The position numbers were made by a program, and so were the translations under genes. DNA of 29,935 bases. It comes from an uncultured Alphaproteobacteria bacterium (GTDB taxonomy: Bacteria > Pseudomonadota > Alphaproteobacteria > RF32 > CAG-239). Location: contig CAKQRB010000034.1 of NCBI GenBank assembly GCA_934271195.1, positions 1-29,935 on the forward strand, given 5' to 3'. Shown here piece by piece: positions 1 through 10,003 of this stretch (position 1 is the first letter of the stretch; each line of letters begins with the position of its first letter). Under the pieces are notes generated by a model that did not search any database, was not told the DNA's origin, and saw nothing but the letters and a program-made list of their open reading frames with translations.

Positions 1-62
1 CTCCTTTGCTTTTATTTAGACAATTGCCAGACCATCTCTAACATAATAGCAAAGGAGTTTTT
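1..62 (+). terminator. Long-loop terminator-like hairpin at left edge
   Basis: CTCCTTTGCT (1-10) pairs perfectly with AGCAAAGGAG (48-57), and a run of five T follows. On the plus strand this has the form of an intrinsic terminator for something ending before the window. The 37-nt loop is long for a terminator, so it could also be the 3' end of a small RNA. Confidence 0.45.
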
Positions 63-87
63 ACGTGCAAAGCTGTAAGCTCTTTGG

Positions 88-114
88 AACCACGCGCCTA
101 GCGCGTGGTTTTCT
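88..114 (+). terminator. GC-rich hairpin followed by T tract
   Basis: AACCACGCGC (88-97) and GCGCGTGGTT (101-110) form a perfect 10-bp stem around a 3-nt loop, followed by TTTT counting the stem end. It looks like an intrinsic terminator on the plus strand, and a second one after the hairpin at 1-57. No plus-strand gene is visible just upstream inside the window. Confidence 0.5.
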
Positions 115-120
115 GGATAC

Positions 121-153
121 AAAAAAACCTTCCGAAAACATTCCGGAAGGTTT
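121..153 (-). terminator. Terminator of the small membrane-protein operon
   Basis: AAACCTTCCG (125-134) pairs with CGGAAGGTTT (144-153) around an 8-9 nt loop. Read on the minus strand, the stem runs into seven or more T residues. It lies 28 bp past the stop of the minus-strand gene at 181-369 and is its obvious intrinsic terminator. Confidence 0.8.
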
Positions 154-180
154 ATCATAAAAAAGCAAATATACTCAATA

Positions 181-369
181 TTATTTCTTAGGCTCCTGAT
201 CAGCTCTTACCTGTTGCAATTCCTGATGCCTTTTTTCCAGTTCTTGTTCCAAGTCCTGAAGCTGCCTGTCTATTGCATCAAGCTGATATTGGTAACATAC
301 AAGCAGAACCAGAGCCGTGATAGCAATAACAATAGAAAAGCAGATAAAAATCCAAGCTTCAACGTCCAT
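181..369 (-). CDS. Small single-pass membrane protein with coiled coil
   Basis: A 62-residue protein of unknown family. Residues 5-25 are strongly hydrophobic (WIFICFSIVIAITALVLLV) and form one membrane helix at the N-terminus. The remainder is a charged Gln/Glu/Leu-rich segment with heptad character, ending in Lys-Lys, likely a cytoplasmic coiled coil. It starts 11 bp after the stop of the larger gene at 381-782, which has the same plan (N-terminal anchor, then coiled coil), so the two probably form an operon and may form a hetero-complex. The Shine-Dalgarno site is weak. A terminator follows at 121-153. Function is not recognisable; a cell-division or envelope scaffold role is only a guess from the architecture. 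Confidence 0.7.
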   Translation of the reverse strand: MDVEAWIFICFSIVIAITALVLLVCYQYQLDAIDRQLQDLEQELEKRHQELQQVRADQEPKK

Positions 370-380
370 AAGGTTATTTT

Positions 381-782
381 TTAAACATTATCAATATCAA
401 TCTCATGCCAAACTTCAACCTTCTTGCGACGAGCGTCTCTCTTCTGCAATGCTTTGGGAACAATTTCCTGCTGCAGTTTCTGTGTCACTTGTCTGGCCTC
501 TGAATTTTCAGCACATACTTCTCTGTCTGCCAAAGTACAAAGATAATAATGAACGGCATTTTCATCAGCCGAGTCTAAAAATACCTCAAGCAAGTGTTCG
601 CCTTCCGCTTTTTCTGCCAGCCTTTTTCGGCTGAGTTCATTGTGCATTTCAAAATAAGCCTGAGCTTCATTTGTCAGTTTTTTGTTCTCTTGCTTCAGCT
701 GGGCAATTTTAGCCTGTAGCAAAATCAAATAAACAAACCCGCTTACACAAAAAACAACCATTAAAAATATTTGCAAATCCAT
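381..782 (-). CDS. Membrane-anchored coiled-coil protein of unknown function
   Basis: A 133-residue protein. Residues 4-23 form an N-terminal membrane anchor, followed by a Lys/Glu/Gln-rich coiled coil (about 24-70). A mixed C-terminal part contains two Cys (in YYLCTLAD and REVCAENS) and a basic patch (KRDARRKK). It is first in a two-gene operon with the 62-aa protein at 181-369. A good sigma70-type promoter lies just upstream (TTGACA, 17 bp, TAAAGT). Codon choice resembles the neighbouring core genes more than the accessory regions. It sits downstream of rpoC but behind the rpoC terminator and under its own promoter, so it is not part of the rpoBC transcript. No family recognised. Confidence 0.75.
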   Translation of the reverse strand: MDLQIFLMVVFCVSGFVYLILLQAKIAQLKQENKKLTNEAQAYFEMHNELSRKRLAEKAEGEHLLEVFLDSADENAVHYYLCTLADREVCAENSEARQVTQKLQQEIVPKALQKRDARRKKVEVWHEIDIDNV

Positions 783-821
783 AATAAATAAAATTTAGTT
801 AATAATTCTGTTATTTAGCGC

Positions 822-850
822 ACTTTACAAATTATTACCAAATTTGTCAA
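822..850 (-). promoter_or_regulatory. Sigma70-type promoter for the coiled-coil operon
   Basis: Minus strand: TTGACA (845-850), a 17-bp spacer, then TAAAGT (822-827). It lies 40 bp upstream of the ATG at 782 and just downstream of the rpoC terminator. Confidence 0.55.
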
Positions 851-903
851 ACACAAATTCTGAAAGATTTCTCTGCCAACACGCGCAGACTATGCTGCTC
901 AAA

Positions 904-941
904 CAAAAAATCCCCGATGTTTTCACAATCGGGGATTTTTC
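904..941 (-). terminator. rpoBC operon terminator
   Basis: AATCCCCGAT and its exact complement ATCGGGGATT form a 10-bp stem around a 9-nt loop. Read on the minus strand the stem is followed by TTTTTTG. It lies 20 bp past the rpoC stop and ends the rpoBC transcript. Confidence 0.9.
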
Positions 942-961
942 TTAACTAAGCCTGCTCAGAA

Positions 962-3900
962 CTATTGAGCATCTTTCTGCTCTTCAGCTGTCGGCAACGC
1001 CATATTGGCAACCGTAGCGGCTTCTTCTTTGAGCGCCAGAATTTCTTTGTCATTCTGAACGGCAACTTTCTTCAGGGCTCTCAGAACCGTACCGGTACCG
1101 GCCGGAATCAAGCGACCGACGATAACGTTTTCTTTCAGGCCTCTCAGATTGTCAACCTTACCTTCAACTGCAGCTTCGGTCAAGACGCGAGTGGTCTCTT
1201 GGAAGGACGCGGCAGAGATAAACGACTTGGTCTGCAAAGAGGCTTTTGTAATACCCAGCAGAACCGGATCCGCCTCGGCCGGATTACCGCCATCAGCAAT
1301 AACCTTGGCGTTTTCAGCTTCAAAGACATCTCGGTCAACCTGTTCGCCAATCAGGAAAGTCGTATCACCCGGCTGGGTAATCTCAACCTTACGCAACATT
1401 TGCGAAACAATAACCTCAATATGCTTATCATTAATCTTAACGCCTTGCAGACGGTAAACATCCTGAACTTCTTTAACCAGATATTCAGCCAGTTTCTCAA
1501 CACCGAGAACACGCAAAATATCATGCGGAGCCGGCGTACCTTCTACCAGCATATCTCCCTTCTTAACGATATCGCCGTCTTGAACAACCAAGTGACGCCC
1601 TTTCGGAACCAGATATTCAAGCGGCTCGCCTTTTTTCGGAATGACTGTAACGCGCTGTTTGGCCTTATAATCCTTACCGAACTCGACCATACCGTCAATA
1701 TCGGAGATAATAGCCTGATCTTTCGGGCGGCGGGCTTCAAACAACTCGGCCACACGCGGCAGACCACCGGTAATATCTTTCGTCTTGGAGCTTTCTCTCG
1801 GAATTCTCGCAATAACGTCACCAACCTGAACTTCCTGACCGTCTTCGACTGACAAAATCGCATCAACCGACATATAATAACGAATTTCTTTGCCGTTATC
1901 ATAAGTAACCGGTTTGCCTTTGGCATCTTTCAGCATAATACTCGGTTTCAAACCAGCGCTTGAAGACTGTGACCGCCAGTCAATAACCGTCTTGGAAACA
2001 ACGCCTGTCGTTTCATCAACAGTTTCTTTAACCGATACATTGTTAATCAAGTCAACCAAAGCAACCTTACCGGCTTTTTCGGTAATAACCGGAATCGTAA
2101 ACGGATCCCATTCGGCAACTTTCTGACCTTTCTTCACCTTGGCATCTTCGGCAACCAAAAGCTTTGTACCATAAGGAACATGGTGACGGGACTTCTCACG
2201 ACCCTGTGCATCGACAATAACTAACTCGCAGTTACGTGACAAGACAATACCGTTGCCTTCGGAATTGTAAACAAGGTGCTTGTTCTCAACTTTCATCACG
2301 CCGGCAAACGGAACTTCAACAGAAGCTTGCTCTGCGCCTTTCTGAGCAGCACCGCCGATGTGGAAGGTTCTCATGGTCAGCTGTGTACCCGGTTCACCAA
2401 TAGACTGGGCGGCAATAACCCCGACGGCCTCGCCAACGTTAACCGGCGTTCCGCGAGCCAAATCGCGACCATAACAGGCGGCACATACACCGTCTTTGGT
2501 TTCACATGTAAGAACGGAACGAATCTTAACTTGCTCGACACCGGCTTTTTCAACGACTTCAACGTCATTTTCATCAATCAGTTTGCCTCTCTTGATCAGA
2601 ACCTCGCCGCTTTCAGGATGAATAATATCTTCCTGAATGGTACGACCGAGGATTCTCTCGCCAATGGAAACAATAACGTTACCGCCGTCTACAACCGGAC
2701 GGACAATAATACCGCGCTCGGTACCGCAATCCGTTTCAGTAATAACCACATCTTGGGCAACATCAACCAGACGACGAGTCAGATAACCGGAGTTAGCAGT
2801 CTTCAAAGCGGTATCGGCCAAACCTTTACGGGCACCATGGGTAGAGTTAAAGTACTCAAGCACGGTCAGACCTTCTTTAAAGTTTGAAATAATCGGCTGT
2901 TCAATAATCTCGCCATTCGGCTTAGCCATCAAACCGCGCATACCGGCCAGCTGACGCATCTGAGCGGCAGAACCGCGCGCACCGGAGTGAGCCATCATAT
3001 AAACGGAGTTGATATAACCATGCTCGCTCTTCGAGATGTTTTTCATCATCTCATCAGCAATCTTATCGGTACAGGCAGCCCAGATATCGACCACTTTGTT
3101 GTACTTCTCGCCTTTGGTAATCAAACCGTTTTGATACTGCTGTTCAAATTCCTTAACCTGTTTCTCGGTTTCATTAATCAAAACCTTCTTGGCATCAGGA
3201 ACAATCAAGTCATCTTTACCGAAAGAAATACCGGCTTTGCAAGCGTTTGTGAATCCCAGTGTCATAATCTTGTCAACAAACAAGACTGTTTCTTTCTGAC
3301 CGCAGTGGCGATAAACAATATCAATAATCTCGCCGATTTCTTTCTTCTTAACCAAACGGTTAACCAAAGAGAACGGAACATTCTGATGTTTCGGCAAAAT
3401 CTGTGATACTTTAATACGTCCCGGGGTTGTCTCGACAACACCGTATTTGATTTCGCCGTCATCGCTGACATATTCCATACGGCACTTAATCTTTGCATGC
3501 AGGTCAACAACCTTGGCATCCAAAGCCATTTCAACCTCGTTAATATCCGAGAAGACCATACCTTCGCCAAGCATACCATCTGCATCATAAGTCAGATAGT
3601 AAATACCCAGAACCATGTCTTGCGTCGGAACGATAATCGGCTTACCCGATGCCGGTGACAGAATATTGTTGGTAGACATCATCAAAACGCGGGCTTCAAG
3701 CTGTGCCTCGACAGACAACGGAACGTGAACAGCCATCTGGTCACCGTCGAAGTCGGCGTTGAACGCGGTACAAACCAGCGGATGCAAATGGATAGCCTTA
3801 CCCTCTACCAAAACCGGTTCAAAAGCCTGAATACCCAGACGGTGCAGAGTCGGTGCGCGGTTCAGCAGAACCGGATGCTCACGAATCACCTCTTCCAGAA

Positions 3901-5134
3901 TATCCCAGACTTCCGGACGCTCTTTTTCGACCATGCGCTTGGCCGCTTTAATAGTTGTGGCGTGGCCGTAGAGTTCCAATTTGGCATAAACAAACGGCTT
4001 AAACAATTCCAGCGCCATCTTCTTCGGCAGACCGCATTGGTGCAGTTTGAGTTCCGGACCAACGGTAATAACCGAACGTCCGGAATAGTCAACACGCTTA
4101 CCGAGCAGGTTTTGACGGAAACGACCTTGCTTACCTTTGAGCATATCAGACAAAGATTTCAGCGGACGTTTGTTTGTACCGGTAATGGCACGGGCACGAC
4201 GACCGTTGTCAAACAAGGCATCAACAGATTCCTGCAACATACGTTTTTCGTTGCGGATAATGATGTCCGGCGCGTGCAGTTCCATCAATCTCTTCAAACG
4301 ATTGTTGCGGTTAATAACGCGACGATACAAATCGTTCAAATCAGAGGTTGCAAAACGGCCACCATCCAACGGAACCAACGGACGCAGTTCAGGCGGAATA
4401 ACCGGCAGAACATCCAAAATCATCCATTCCGGCTTGGTGTTAGAATCAAGAAAAGCCTCAATAATTTTCAATCTCTTAACCAGCTTCTTTCTCTTGGATT
4501 CGGAAGCGGCGTCTTTCAGCTCTTCACGAATACTCTTGCGTTCGGCTTCCAAATCAATAGAGGCCAAAATTTCTTTCAACGCTTCGGCACCAATACCGGC
4601 GCGGAAAGAATCTTCGCCGTATTCGTCAACGGCTTCCTGATACTGTTCCTCACTCAAAAGCTCGTTTACGGAGAGCGGAGTCAGCCCCGGCTCAATCACA
4701 ATATAGCTTTCAAAATAAAGAACGCGTTCCAGAGCCTTCATCGGAATATCAGTCAAAACCGCAATCCGTGACGGCAAAGATTTCAGGAACCAAATATGGG
4801 CGACCGGCGCAGCCAGTTCAATATGCCCCATTCTTTCGCGGCGGACTTTGGAAAGCGTGACTTCAACGCCGCACTTTTCACAGACAACGCCGCGGTATTT
4901 CATTCTTTTGTACTTTCCGCACAAGCATTCATAGTCTTTTACCGGACCAAAAATGCGGGCGCAGAACAAACCGTCTCTTTCCGGCTTAAACGTACGATAG
5001 TTAATGGTTTCTGGTTTTTTGACCTCGCCATAAGACCACGAACGGATTTGCTCAGGAGAAGCGATGGAAATCTTAATTTCGTCAAAAGATTCCCCGGCAG
5101 TTTGTTGCCCAAAAAACTTCATAATATCGTTCAT
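962..5134 (-). CDS. rpoC: DNA-directed RNA polymerase subunit beta'
   Basis: Largest catalytic subunit of RNA polymerase, 1390 residues, full length for alphaproteobacteria. The N-terminal zinc finger is intact (CLCGKYKRMKYRG then CEKCG, about residues 70-88). The active-site loop NADFDGDQM that binds the catalytic Mg2+ is present near residue 460. The second zinc site is visible as CGTERG, then CETKDGVCAACYG. The bridge-helix/trigger-loop region follows in order (GARGSAAQMRQLAGMRGLMA, then QLTMRTFHIGG). The ATG at 5134 has GAGGAG about 10 nt upstream. It follows rpoB by 21 bp in the same operon and is followed by a strong terminator. No truncation or insertion is evident. Confidence 0.99.
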   Translation of the reverse strand: MNDIMKFFGQQTAGESFDEIKISIASPEQIRSWSYGEVKKPETINYRTFKPERDGLFCARIFGPVKDYECLCGKYKRMKYRGVVCEKCGVEVTLSKVRRERMGHIELAAPVAHIWFLKSLPSRIAVLTDIPMKALERVLYFESYIVIEPGLTPLSVNELLSEEQYQEAVDEYGEDSFRAGIGAEALKEILASIDLEAERKSIREELKDAASESKRKKLVKRLKIIEAFLDSNTKPEWMILDVLPVIPPELRPLVPLDGGRFATSDLNDLYRRVINRNNRLKRLMELHAPDIIIRNEKRMLQESVDALFDNGRRARAITGTNKRPLKSLSDMLKGKQGRFRQNLLGKRVDYSGRSVITVGPELKLHQCGLPKKMALELFKPFVYAKLELYGHATTIKAAKRMVEKERPEVWDILEEVIREHPVLLNRAPTLHRLGIQAFEPVLVEGKAIHLHPLVCTAFNADFDGDQMAVHVPLSVEAQLEARVLMMSTNNILSPASGKPIIVPTQDMVLGIYYLTYDADGMLGEGMVFSDINEVEMALDAKVVDLHAKIKCRMEYVSDDGEIKYGVVETTPGRIKVSQILPKHQNVPFSLVNRLVKKKEIGEIIDIVYRHCGQKETVLFVDKIMTLGFTNACKAGISFGKDDLIVPDAKKVLINETEKQVKEFEQQYQNGLITKGEKYNKVVDIWAACTDKIADEMMKNISKSEHGYINSVYMMAHSGARGSAAQMRQLAGMRGLMAKPNGEIIEQPIISNFKEGLTVLEYFNSTHGARKGLADTALKTANSGYLTRRLVDVAQDVVITETDCGTERGIIVRPVVDGGNVIVSIGERILGRTIQEDIIHPESGEVLIKRGKLIDENDVEVVEKAGVEQVKIRSVLTCETKDGVCAACYGRDLARGTPVNVGEAVGVIAAQSIGEPGTQLTMRTFHIGGAAQKGAEQASVEVPFAGVMKVENKHLVYNSEGNGIVLSRNCELVIVDAQGREKSRHHVPYGTKLLVAEDAKVKKGQKVAEWDPFTIPVITEKAGKVALVDLINNVSVKETVDETTGVVSKTVIDWRSQSSSAGLKPSIMLKDAKGKPVTYDNGKEIRYYMSVDAILSVEDGQEVQVGDVIARIPRESSKTKDITGGLPRVAELFEARRPKDQAIISDIDGMVEFGKDYKAKQRVTVIPKKGEPLEYLVPKGRHLVVQDGDIVKKGDMLVEGTPAPHDILRVLGVEKLAEYLVKEVQDVYRLQGVKINDKHIEVIVSQMLRKVEITQPGDTTFLIGEQVDRDVFEAENAKVIADGGNPAEADPVLLGITKASLQTKSFISAASFQETTRVLTEAAVEGKVDNLRGLKENVIVGRLIPAGTGTVLRALKKVAVQNDKEILALKEEAATVANMALPTAEEQKDAQ

Positions 5135-5155
5135 ATTTTTAAAACTCCTCTTACC

Positions 5156-8100
5156 TTAGGCTTCATCATTAAGCAATTCGACGTTCAGGCACAACGACTT
5201 GATTTCTTTAACCAAAACGTTGAAGGATTCCGGAATGCCGGCTTCAAAACCGTCATCGCCGCGAACAATTGCCTCATAAACTTTTGTACGTCCGTTAACG
5301 TCATCGGATTTAACGGTAAGCATTTCCTGCAGAGTATAGGCAGCGCCATAAGCCTGCAAAGCCCAAACTTCCATTTCACCGAAACGTTGTCCGCCGAATT
5401 GAGCCTTACCGCCCAGCGGCTGCTGGGTAACCAGACTGTACGGACCGACGGAACGTGCGTGCATTTTCTCGTCAACAATATGGTGCAGTTTAATCATATA
5501 AATGATACCAACGGTAACCTTACGGTCAAACTTCTCGCCGGTACGGCCGTCATACAGGTCAATCTGACCGGAAGTCGGCAGTCCTGCCAACGAAAGTATA
5601 TGGTTAATATCGTCTTCATGAGCGCCGTCAAATACCGGCGTAGCTGTCGGAATGCCTCTTTTGAGATTAGAAATCATTTCCAGTTTCTCGGCTTCGCTCA
5701 TCGGAACGATATCACGATTATACTGTTTCTCGCCGTAAATTTCTTTCAGACGATTGTTCAGTTCATCAAGCGTTTTCTCGCCTCTCTTGTACTGTTCGCA
5801 CATTTCATTGAGTTGCTGTCCCAATTCCTTGGCAGCCCAGCCCAAGTGAGTTTCCAAAATTTGTCCGACATTCATACGGGAAGGCACACCCAGCGGGTTC
5901 AACACAATGTCAACCGGCGTACCGTCTTCCATATACGGCATATCTTCAAGTTTTAGAACTCGGGAAATCGTACCCTTGTTACCGTGACGTCCGGCAATTT
6001 TATCACCGGATTGAATCTTACGTTTGGTCGCAATGAAAACTTTAACCATTTTCAAAACGCCCGGCAGCAGATCATCACCGCGTTGGACTTTTTCAACCTT
6101 GTCTTCAAAATGCTTTTGAATCTTTTCGTTGCGAGCGTCAAACGCAGCCAGCAACTCTTCGATTCTTGCCATAATTCCTTCGTCTTTGACAACAATCTTG
6201 CGCCATTGCGAAGATGGAACCGAAGCCAGAACTTCATCCGTAATAATGGCATTTTTGGAAATGCCTTTCGGTGCGTCGACCACAGTCTGTCCAAGCAGAA
6301 TAGATTTCAGCCGCGCTTCAAAATTCTTGCGGATAATCGCAAGCTCGTCATCGCGGTCTTTTGCCAGATTAGAAATTTCTTCCTGTTCAATAGACAGCGC
6401 GCGCTCATCTTTCTCAACTCCGCGGCGAGAGAAGACATGAACGTCAACAACAATGCCTTCAATACCCGGCTGGACACGCAAAGATGTATCGCGAACGTCA
6501 GATGCTTTTTCACCGAAGATCGCGCGCAGCAGTTTTTCTTCCGGCGTAACCGGAGATTCGCCTTTCGGCGTAACCTTACCGACCAGAATATCGCCGGCCT
6601 TAACCTCTGCGCCGATATAAACGATGCCGGCTTCGTCAAGATTACGCAAAGCTTCTTCACCAACGTTCGGAATATCGCGGGTAATTTCTTCCTGTCCGAG
6701 TTTGGTATCGCGCGCCATAACTTCAAATTCTTCAATATGCAAAGAAGTAAAGACGTCATCGCGGGAAATTCTCTCGGACAGCAAAATAGCATCTTCGTAG
6801 TTCAAACCGTTCCACGGCATAAACGCAACCAGCACGTTTTTGCCCAGAGCCAGTTCGCCCATATCGGTACAAGGACCGTCAGCCATAATGTCGCCGGCTT
6901 TAACCTCGTCCCCGACCTTAACCAGCGGAACCTGATTAATACAGGTGTTCTGGTTGGAGCGGCGGAATTTCTGCAGCTTGTAAATTTCAACACCAACGTC
7001 TTTGGTATTTTCATTATGAGAACGAACCACAATACGATTGGCGTCAACGGCATCTACAACGCCATCATATTTACAAACAACTGTTGCGCCGGAATCTTTG
7101 GCAACGGCGGCTTCCATGCCGGTACCGACCAGCGGGGCTTCCGAACGCAGCAAAGGCACGCCTTGGCGCTGCATGTTAGAACCCATCAATGCGCGGTTCG
7201 CGTCATCGTTTTCCAAAAACGGAATCAAAGCCGTTGCAACAGAAACCAACTGTTTCGGCGAAACGTCAATAAAGTCAATTTCTTCAGGATGGGCAAACTC
7301 AAACTCCCCGGCTTTACGGCAGGCAATCAGTTCCTCTTCAAAACACCCGTCATCTTTAACTTTGGCATTTGCTTCGGCAATTTTGAACTTGCCTTCCTCA
7401 TCGGCAGACAAATAAACCACTTCCGAAGTAACCTTGCCGTCAACAACCTTGCGGTACGGACATTCGATAAAGCCATATTTGTTAATGCGGGCAAAAGTCG
7501 ACAGAGAGTTAATCAAACCGATGTTCGGACCTTCCGGCGTTTCAATCGGGCAGATACGGCCATAGTGGGTCGGGTGCACGTCGCGGACTTCAAAGCCTGC
7601 GCGGTCACGGGACAAACCGCCCGGTCCCAATGCGGACAAACGGCGTTTGTGTGTAATCTCGGACAACGGGTTGTTCTGATCCATAAACTGCGACAACTGA
7701 GAAGAACCGAAAAATTCGCGGATAACGGCGGCAATCGGTTTGGCATTAACCAAATCTTGCGGTTTGACGTTAGCCAGAACTTCGGAGGACATTCTTTCGC
7801 GAATGGCTCTCTCCATACGCAACAACCCCATGCGGTATTGATTTTCCATCAATTCGCCGACGGAACGAACACGACGGTTGCCGAGGTGGTCAATATCATC
7901 GACTTCGCCTTTGCCGTCACGCAGTTCGACCAAACGTTTGACAATACGCAAAATGTCATCGGCACGCAAAGTTCTTAATGTGTCTGGAGCGTCTTCAAAA
8001 GAAATGTCCAAAGCCACATTCATCTTAACGCGACCGACGGAAGAAAGGTCATAGCGTTCCAAATCAAAGAACAAAGATTTAAACAACTGCTCGGCTGTTT

Positions 8101-9331
8101 CCAGTGTCGGCGGCTCACCCGGACGCATAACACGATAAATGTCAAGCAAAGCCTCTTCTCGGCAGGAATTCTTGTCGGCAGCCAGTGTATTGCGAATATA
8201 CGGACCGACATTAACGCCGTCAATATACAGAGTATTGATTTCGCTGACTTTGGCAGCGGCAATTTTGCCCAGCAGTTCTTCGGTAATCTCGTCACCGGCC
8301 TCGGCAATCACTTCGCCGCTCTTCTTTTCGACAACTTCGTTGGCTAAAAACTTGCCAATCATCCGGCCGGCATCAACTTTGTAAAATTCCAAGCCTTCAT
8401 CGGCGAGTTTCTGAGCCAGTCTCGGGCTCAATTTCTTGCCCTGCTCCAAAACCACATCGCCTGTTTTGGCGTTAACAAGATCAAAGTCAAACTTGACGCC
8501 TTTCATTCTTTCCGGAACAAATTTGGCTTTCCACGCTTTTTTATCGGCAACAAAAGTGTCAATATCATAGAAATAAGCCAAAATTTCTTCTTTCGACATC
8601 CCTTTGATTTCAGACGGATCAATCTTCTTGCCTTCTTTGGCCAGTTTTTTAATTTTTTCTTCTGTTTCTTTGGAGTACAAAGAATACAAGATAGAAGTTA
8701 CCGGCAATTTGCGGCGACGGTCAATTCTGGCATACAACAAATCTTTGGCATCAAATTCAAAATCCAGCCAAGAACCGCGATACGGGATAATGCGGGCGGC
8801 AAACAAATATTTACCGGAAGATACCGTCTTGCCTTTATCATGATCAAAGAAAACCCCCGGAGAACGGTGCATCTGAGAAACGACAACACGCTCCGTACCG
8901 TTGCAGATAAATGTACCTTTATCCGTCATCAGCGGAATATCGCCCATATACACGTCTTGTTCTTTAATGTCGTGAATAGACTTAGCGCCGGTGGCTTCAT
9001 CGGTATCCCAAACCACCAGACGCAAAGTAGCCTTAATCGGAGCGGCATAAGTCATATCGCGCTTAATGCACTCTTCCACGTCATACTTCGGCTCCTCGAG
9101 TTCATATTTAACAAATTCCAACTCGCCGTTACCGGAAAAATCTTTGATTGGGAAAACAGATTTGAATACTTCTTCCAAACCGAACTCGCATTTTTCTGCG
9201 TTTTTATCAGCTTCGATAAAGCTGTTATAAGAACCGGTTTGAACTTCGATTAAACTCGGCATTTCTGACACGGCGTCAATCTTGCCGAAGTTTCTTCTTA
9301 CACGTCTTTTGCTCGTATAAGATGTCAACAT
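5156..9331 (-). CDS. rpoB: DNA-directed RNA polymerase subunit beta
   Basis: Beta subunit of RNA polymerase, about 1391 residues. The rifampicin pocket reads GSSQLSQFMDQNNPLSEITH then KRRLSALGPGG. The residues equivalent to E. coli Asp516, His526 and Ser531 are all wild type, so no classical rifampicin-resistance substitution is present there. The C-terminal segment (GRHGNKGTISR, then GGKAQFGGQRFGEMEVWALQ) is conserved. I start it at the ATG at 9331 (MLTSYTSKRRVRRNFGKI), which matches the usual N-terminus and has AGGGA 9 nt upstream. A TTG three codons earlier (9340) lies almost on top of that site and is less likely. A gap of about 700 bp with its own promoter and a terminator separates it from rplL. 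Confidence 0.99.
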   Translation of the reverse strand: MLTSYTSKRRVRRNFGKIDAVSEMPSLIEVQTGSYNSFIEADKNAEKCEFGLEEVFKSVFPIKDFSGNGELEFVKYELEEPKYDVEECIKRDMTYAAPIKATLRLVVWDTDEATGAKSIHDIKEQDVYMGDIPLMTDKGTFICNGTERVVVSQMHRSPGVFFDHDKGKTVSSGKYLFAARIIPYRGSWLDFEFDAKDLLYARIDRRRKLPVTSILYSLYSKETEEKIKKLAKEGKKIDPSEIKGMSKEEILAYFYDIDTFVADKKAWKAKFVPERMKGVKFDFDLVNAKTGDVVLEQGKKLSPRLAQKLADEGLEFYKVDAGRMIGKFLANEVVEKKSGEVIAEAGDEITEELLGKIAAAKVSEINTLYIDGVNVGPYIRNTLAADKNSCREEALLDIYRVMRPGEPPTLETAEQLFKSLFFDLERYDLSSVGRVKMNVALDISFEDAPDTLRTLRADDILRIVKRLVELRDGKGEVDDIDHLGNRRVRSVGELMENQYRMGLLRMERAIRERMSSEVLANVKPQDLVNAKPIAAVIREFFGSSQLSQFMDQNNPLSEITHKRRLSALGPGGLSRDRAGFEVRDVHPTHYGRICPIETPEGPNIGLINSLSTFARINKYGFIECPYRKVVDGKVTSEVVYLSADEEGKFKIAEANAKVKDDGCFEEELIACRKAGEFEFAHPEEIDFIDVSPKQLVSVATALIPFLENDDANRALMGSNMQRQGVPLLRSEAPLVGTGMEAAVAKDSGATVVCKYDGVVDAVDANRIVVRSHNENTKDVGVEIYKLQKFRRSNQNTCINQVPLVKVGDEVKAGDIMADGPCTDMGELALGKNVLVAFMPWNGLNYEDAILLSERISRDDVFTSLHIEEFEVMARDTKLGQEEITRDIPNVGEEALRNLDEAGIVYIGAEVKAGDILVGKVTPKGESPVTPEEKLLRAIFGEKASDVRDTSLRVQPGIEGIVVDVHVFSRRGVEKDERALSIEQEEISNLAKDRDDELAIIRKNFEARLKSILLGQTVVDAPKGISKNAIITDEVLASVPSSQWRKIVVKDEGIMARIEELLAAFDARNEKIQKHFEDKVEKVQRGDDLLPGVLKMVKVFIATKRKIQSGDKIAGRHGNKGTISRVLKLEDMPYMEDGTPVDIVLNPLGVPSRMNVGQILETHLGWAAKELGQQLNEMCEQYKRGEKTLDELNNRLKEIYGEKQYNRDIVPMSEAEKLEMISNLKRGIPTATPVFDGAHEDDINHILSLAGLPTSGQIDLYDGRTGEKFDRKVTVGIIYMIKLHHIVDEKMHARSVGPYSLVTQQPLGGKAQFGGQRFGEMEVWALQAYGAAYTLQEMLTVKSDDVNGRTKVYEAIVRGDDGFEAGIPESFNVLVKEIKSLCLNVELLNDEA

Positions 9332-9354
9332 ATACTTCAATCCCTATAAGTTAG

Positions 9355-9481
9355 ATTCTGCGACAATACTGCCGGATAACTCCGAACCCCGACCGCAGAA
9401 GGTTGTAAAAAAATCGATTTTTATTGAAGAAACTCTGCCAAACCCCCGAATAAAAATTCACTTGGCAGCGATTCGCAGAAT
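9355..9481 (-). promoter_or_regulatory. Structured 5' leader of rpoB with competing pairings
   Basis: Just upstream of rpoB, CTGCCAA (9435-9441) pairs with TTGGCAG (9462-9468). The segment TTCTGCG (9356-9362) can pair with CGCAGAA at 9394-9400 or, one base longer, with CGCAGAAT at 9474-9481. Two mutually exclusive partners for one strand is the layout of an attenuator or autoregulatory leader. This is inference from hand pairing. Confidence 0.4.
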
Positions 9482-9504
9482 AATAAATTTTAAATTCGTC
9501 TACT

Positions 9505-9532
9505 TTTATACCACTGAGTCTAAAATTGCAAG
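9505..9532 (-). promoter_or_regulatory. Candidate rpoB promoter
   Basis: Minus strand: CTTGCA (9527-9532), 16 bp, TATAAA (9505-9510), about 175 bp upstream of rpoB. Together with the terminator-like hairpin after rplL it suggests rpoBC has its own promoter. The remaining stretch 9535-9950 is AT-rich with no gene that I can see. Confidence 0.45.
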
Positions 9533-9951
9533 CACTATTATCGCAAAATAGTCAAGTTTTTTAATATTAGATTTAACACATTTTTAATCTAAGCGATTCA
9601 AATTTCCCGCGATTTGTTTTTCAGCTGCACATTACTTATTTTTTAGATTTTCTCATTAAGATTCAGATATTTTTGTCTTTCTTTTTACAATTTAAATATT
9701 CAAAACATTTTTCAATATCAAATTAATAATGGCAAAACAATTTTCTGCTTTCTATACTTAAACACCTGACCACACTTAAAGAATATTTTACAACACAAAA
9801 AACGCACCCAATAAACTTTCACCCATTCACTCTGTTAATATTATACCCTTTCTTAACTGTATCCATCAGCATCAAACAACGCAAACCCGAACCGTCATGA
9901 TGAAATATACACATCTGCCAGCTCGCGCAAATAATATTACGTTCGAATCAT

Positions 9952-10003
9952 AAAAAAGGAGAAAATTTTAATGTACAACGAGGTACATGAATTTTCTCCT
10001 TTT
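9952..10003 (-). terminator. Terminator or attenuator hairpin after rplL
   Basis: AAAAGGAGAAAATT (9954-9967) is exactly complementary to AATTTTCTCCTTTT (9990-10003). An inner stem ATGTAC/GTACAT (9971-9976 with 9983-9988) sits inside it. Read on the minus strand the hairpin ends in a T run. It lies 41 bp past rplL. rplL-rpoB gaps classically hold a partial terminator; this one looks strong. Confidence 0.75.

Noticed and set aside
6900..7700. Rifampicin-resistance change in rpoB
   Set aside because: The resistance region keeps the wild-type Asp, His and Ser at the three commonest positions.
5984..7978. A 664-codon open frame opposite rpoB
   Set aside because: It lies wholly antisense to rpoB. 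Its length follows from the codon bias of rpoB (few stop complements), and its translation is Asn/Phe/Arg-rich with no domain. Similar long frames lie opposite rpoC.
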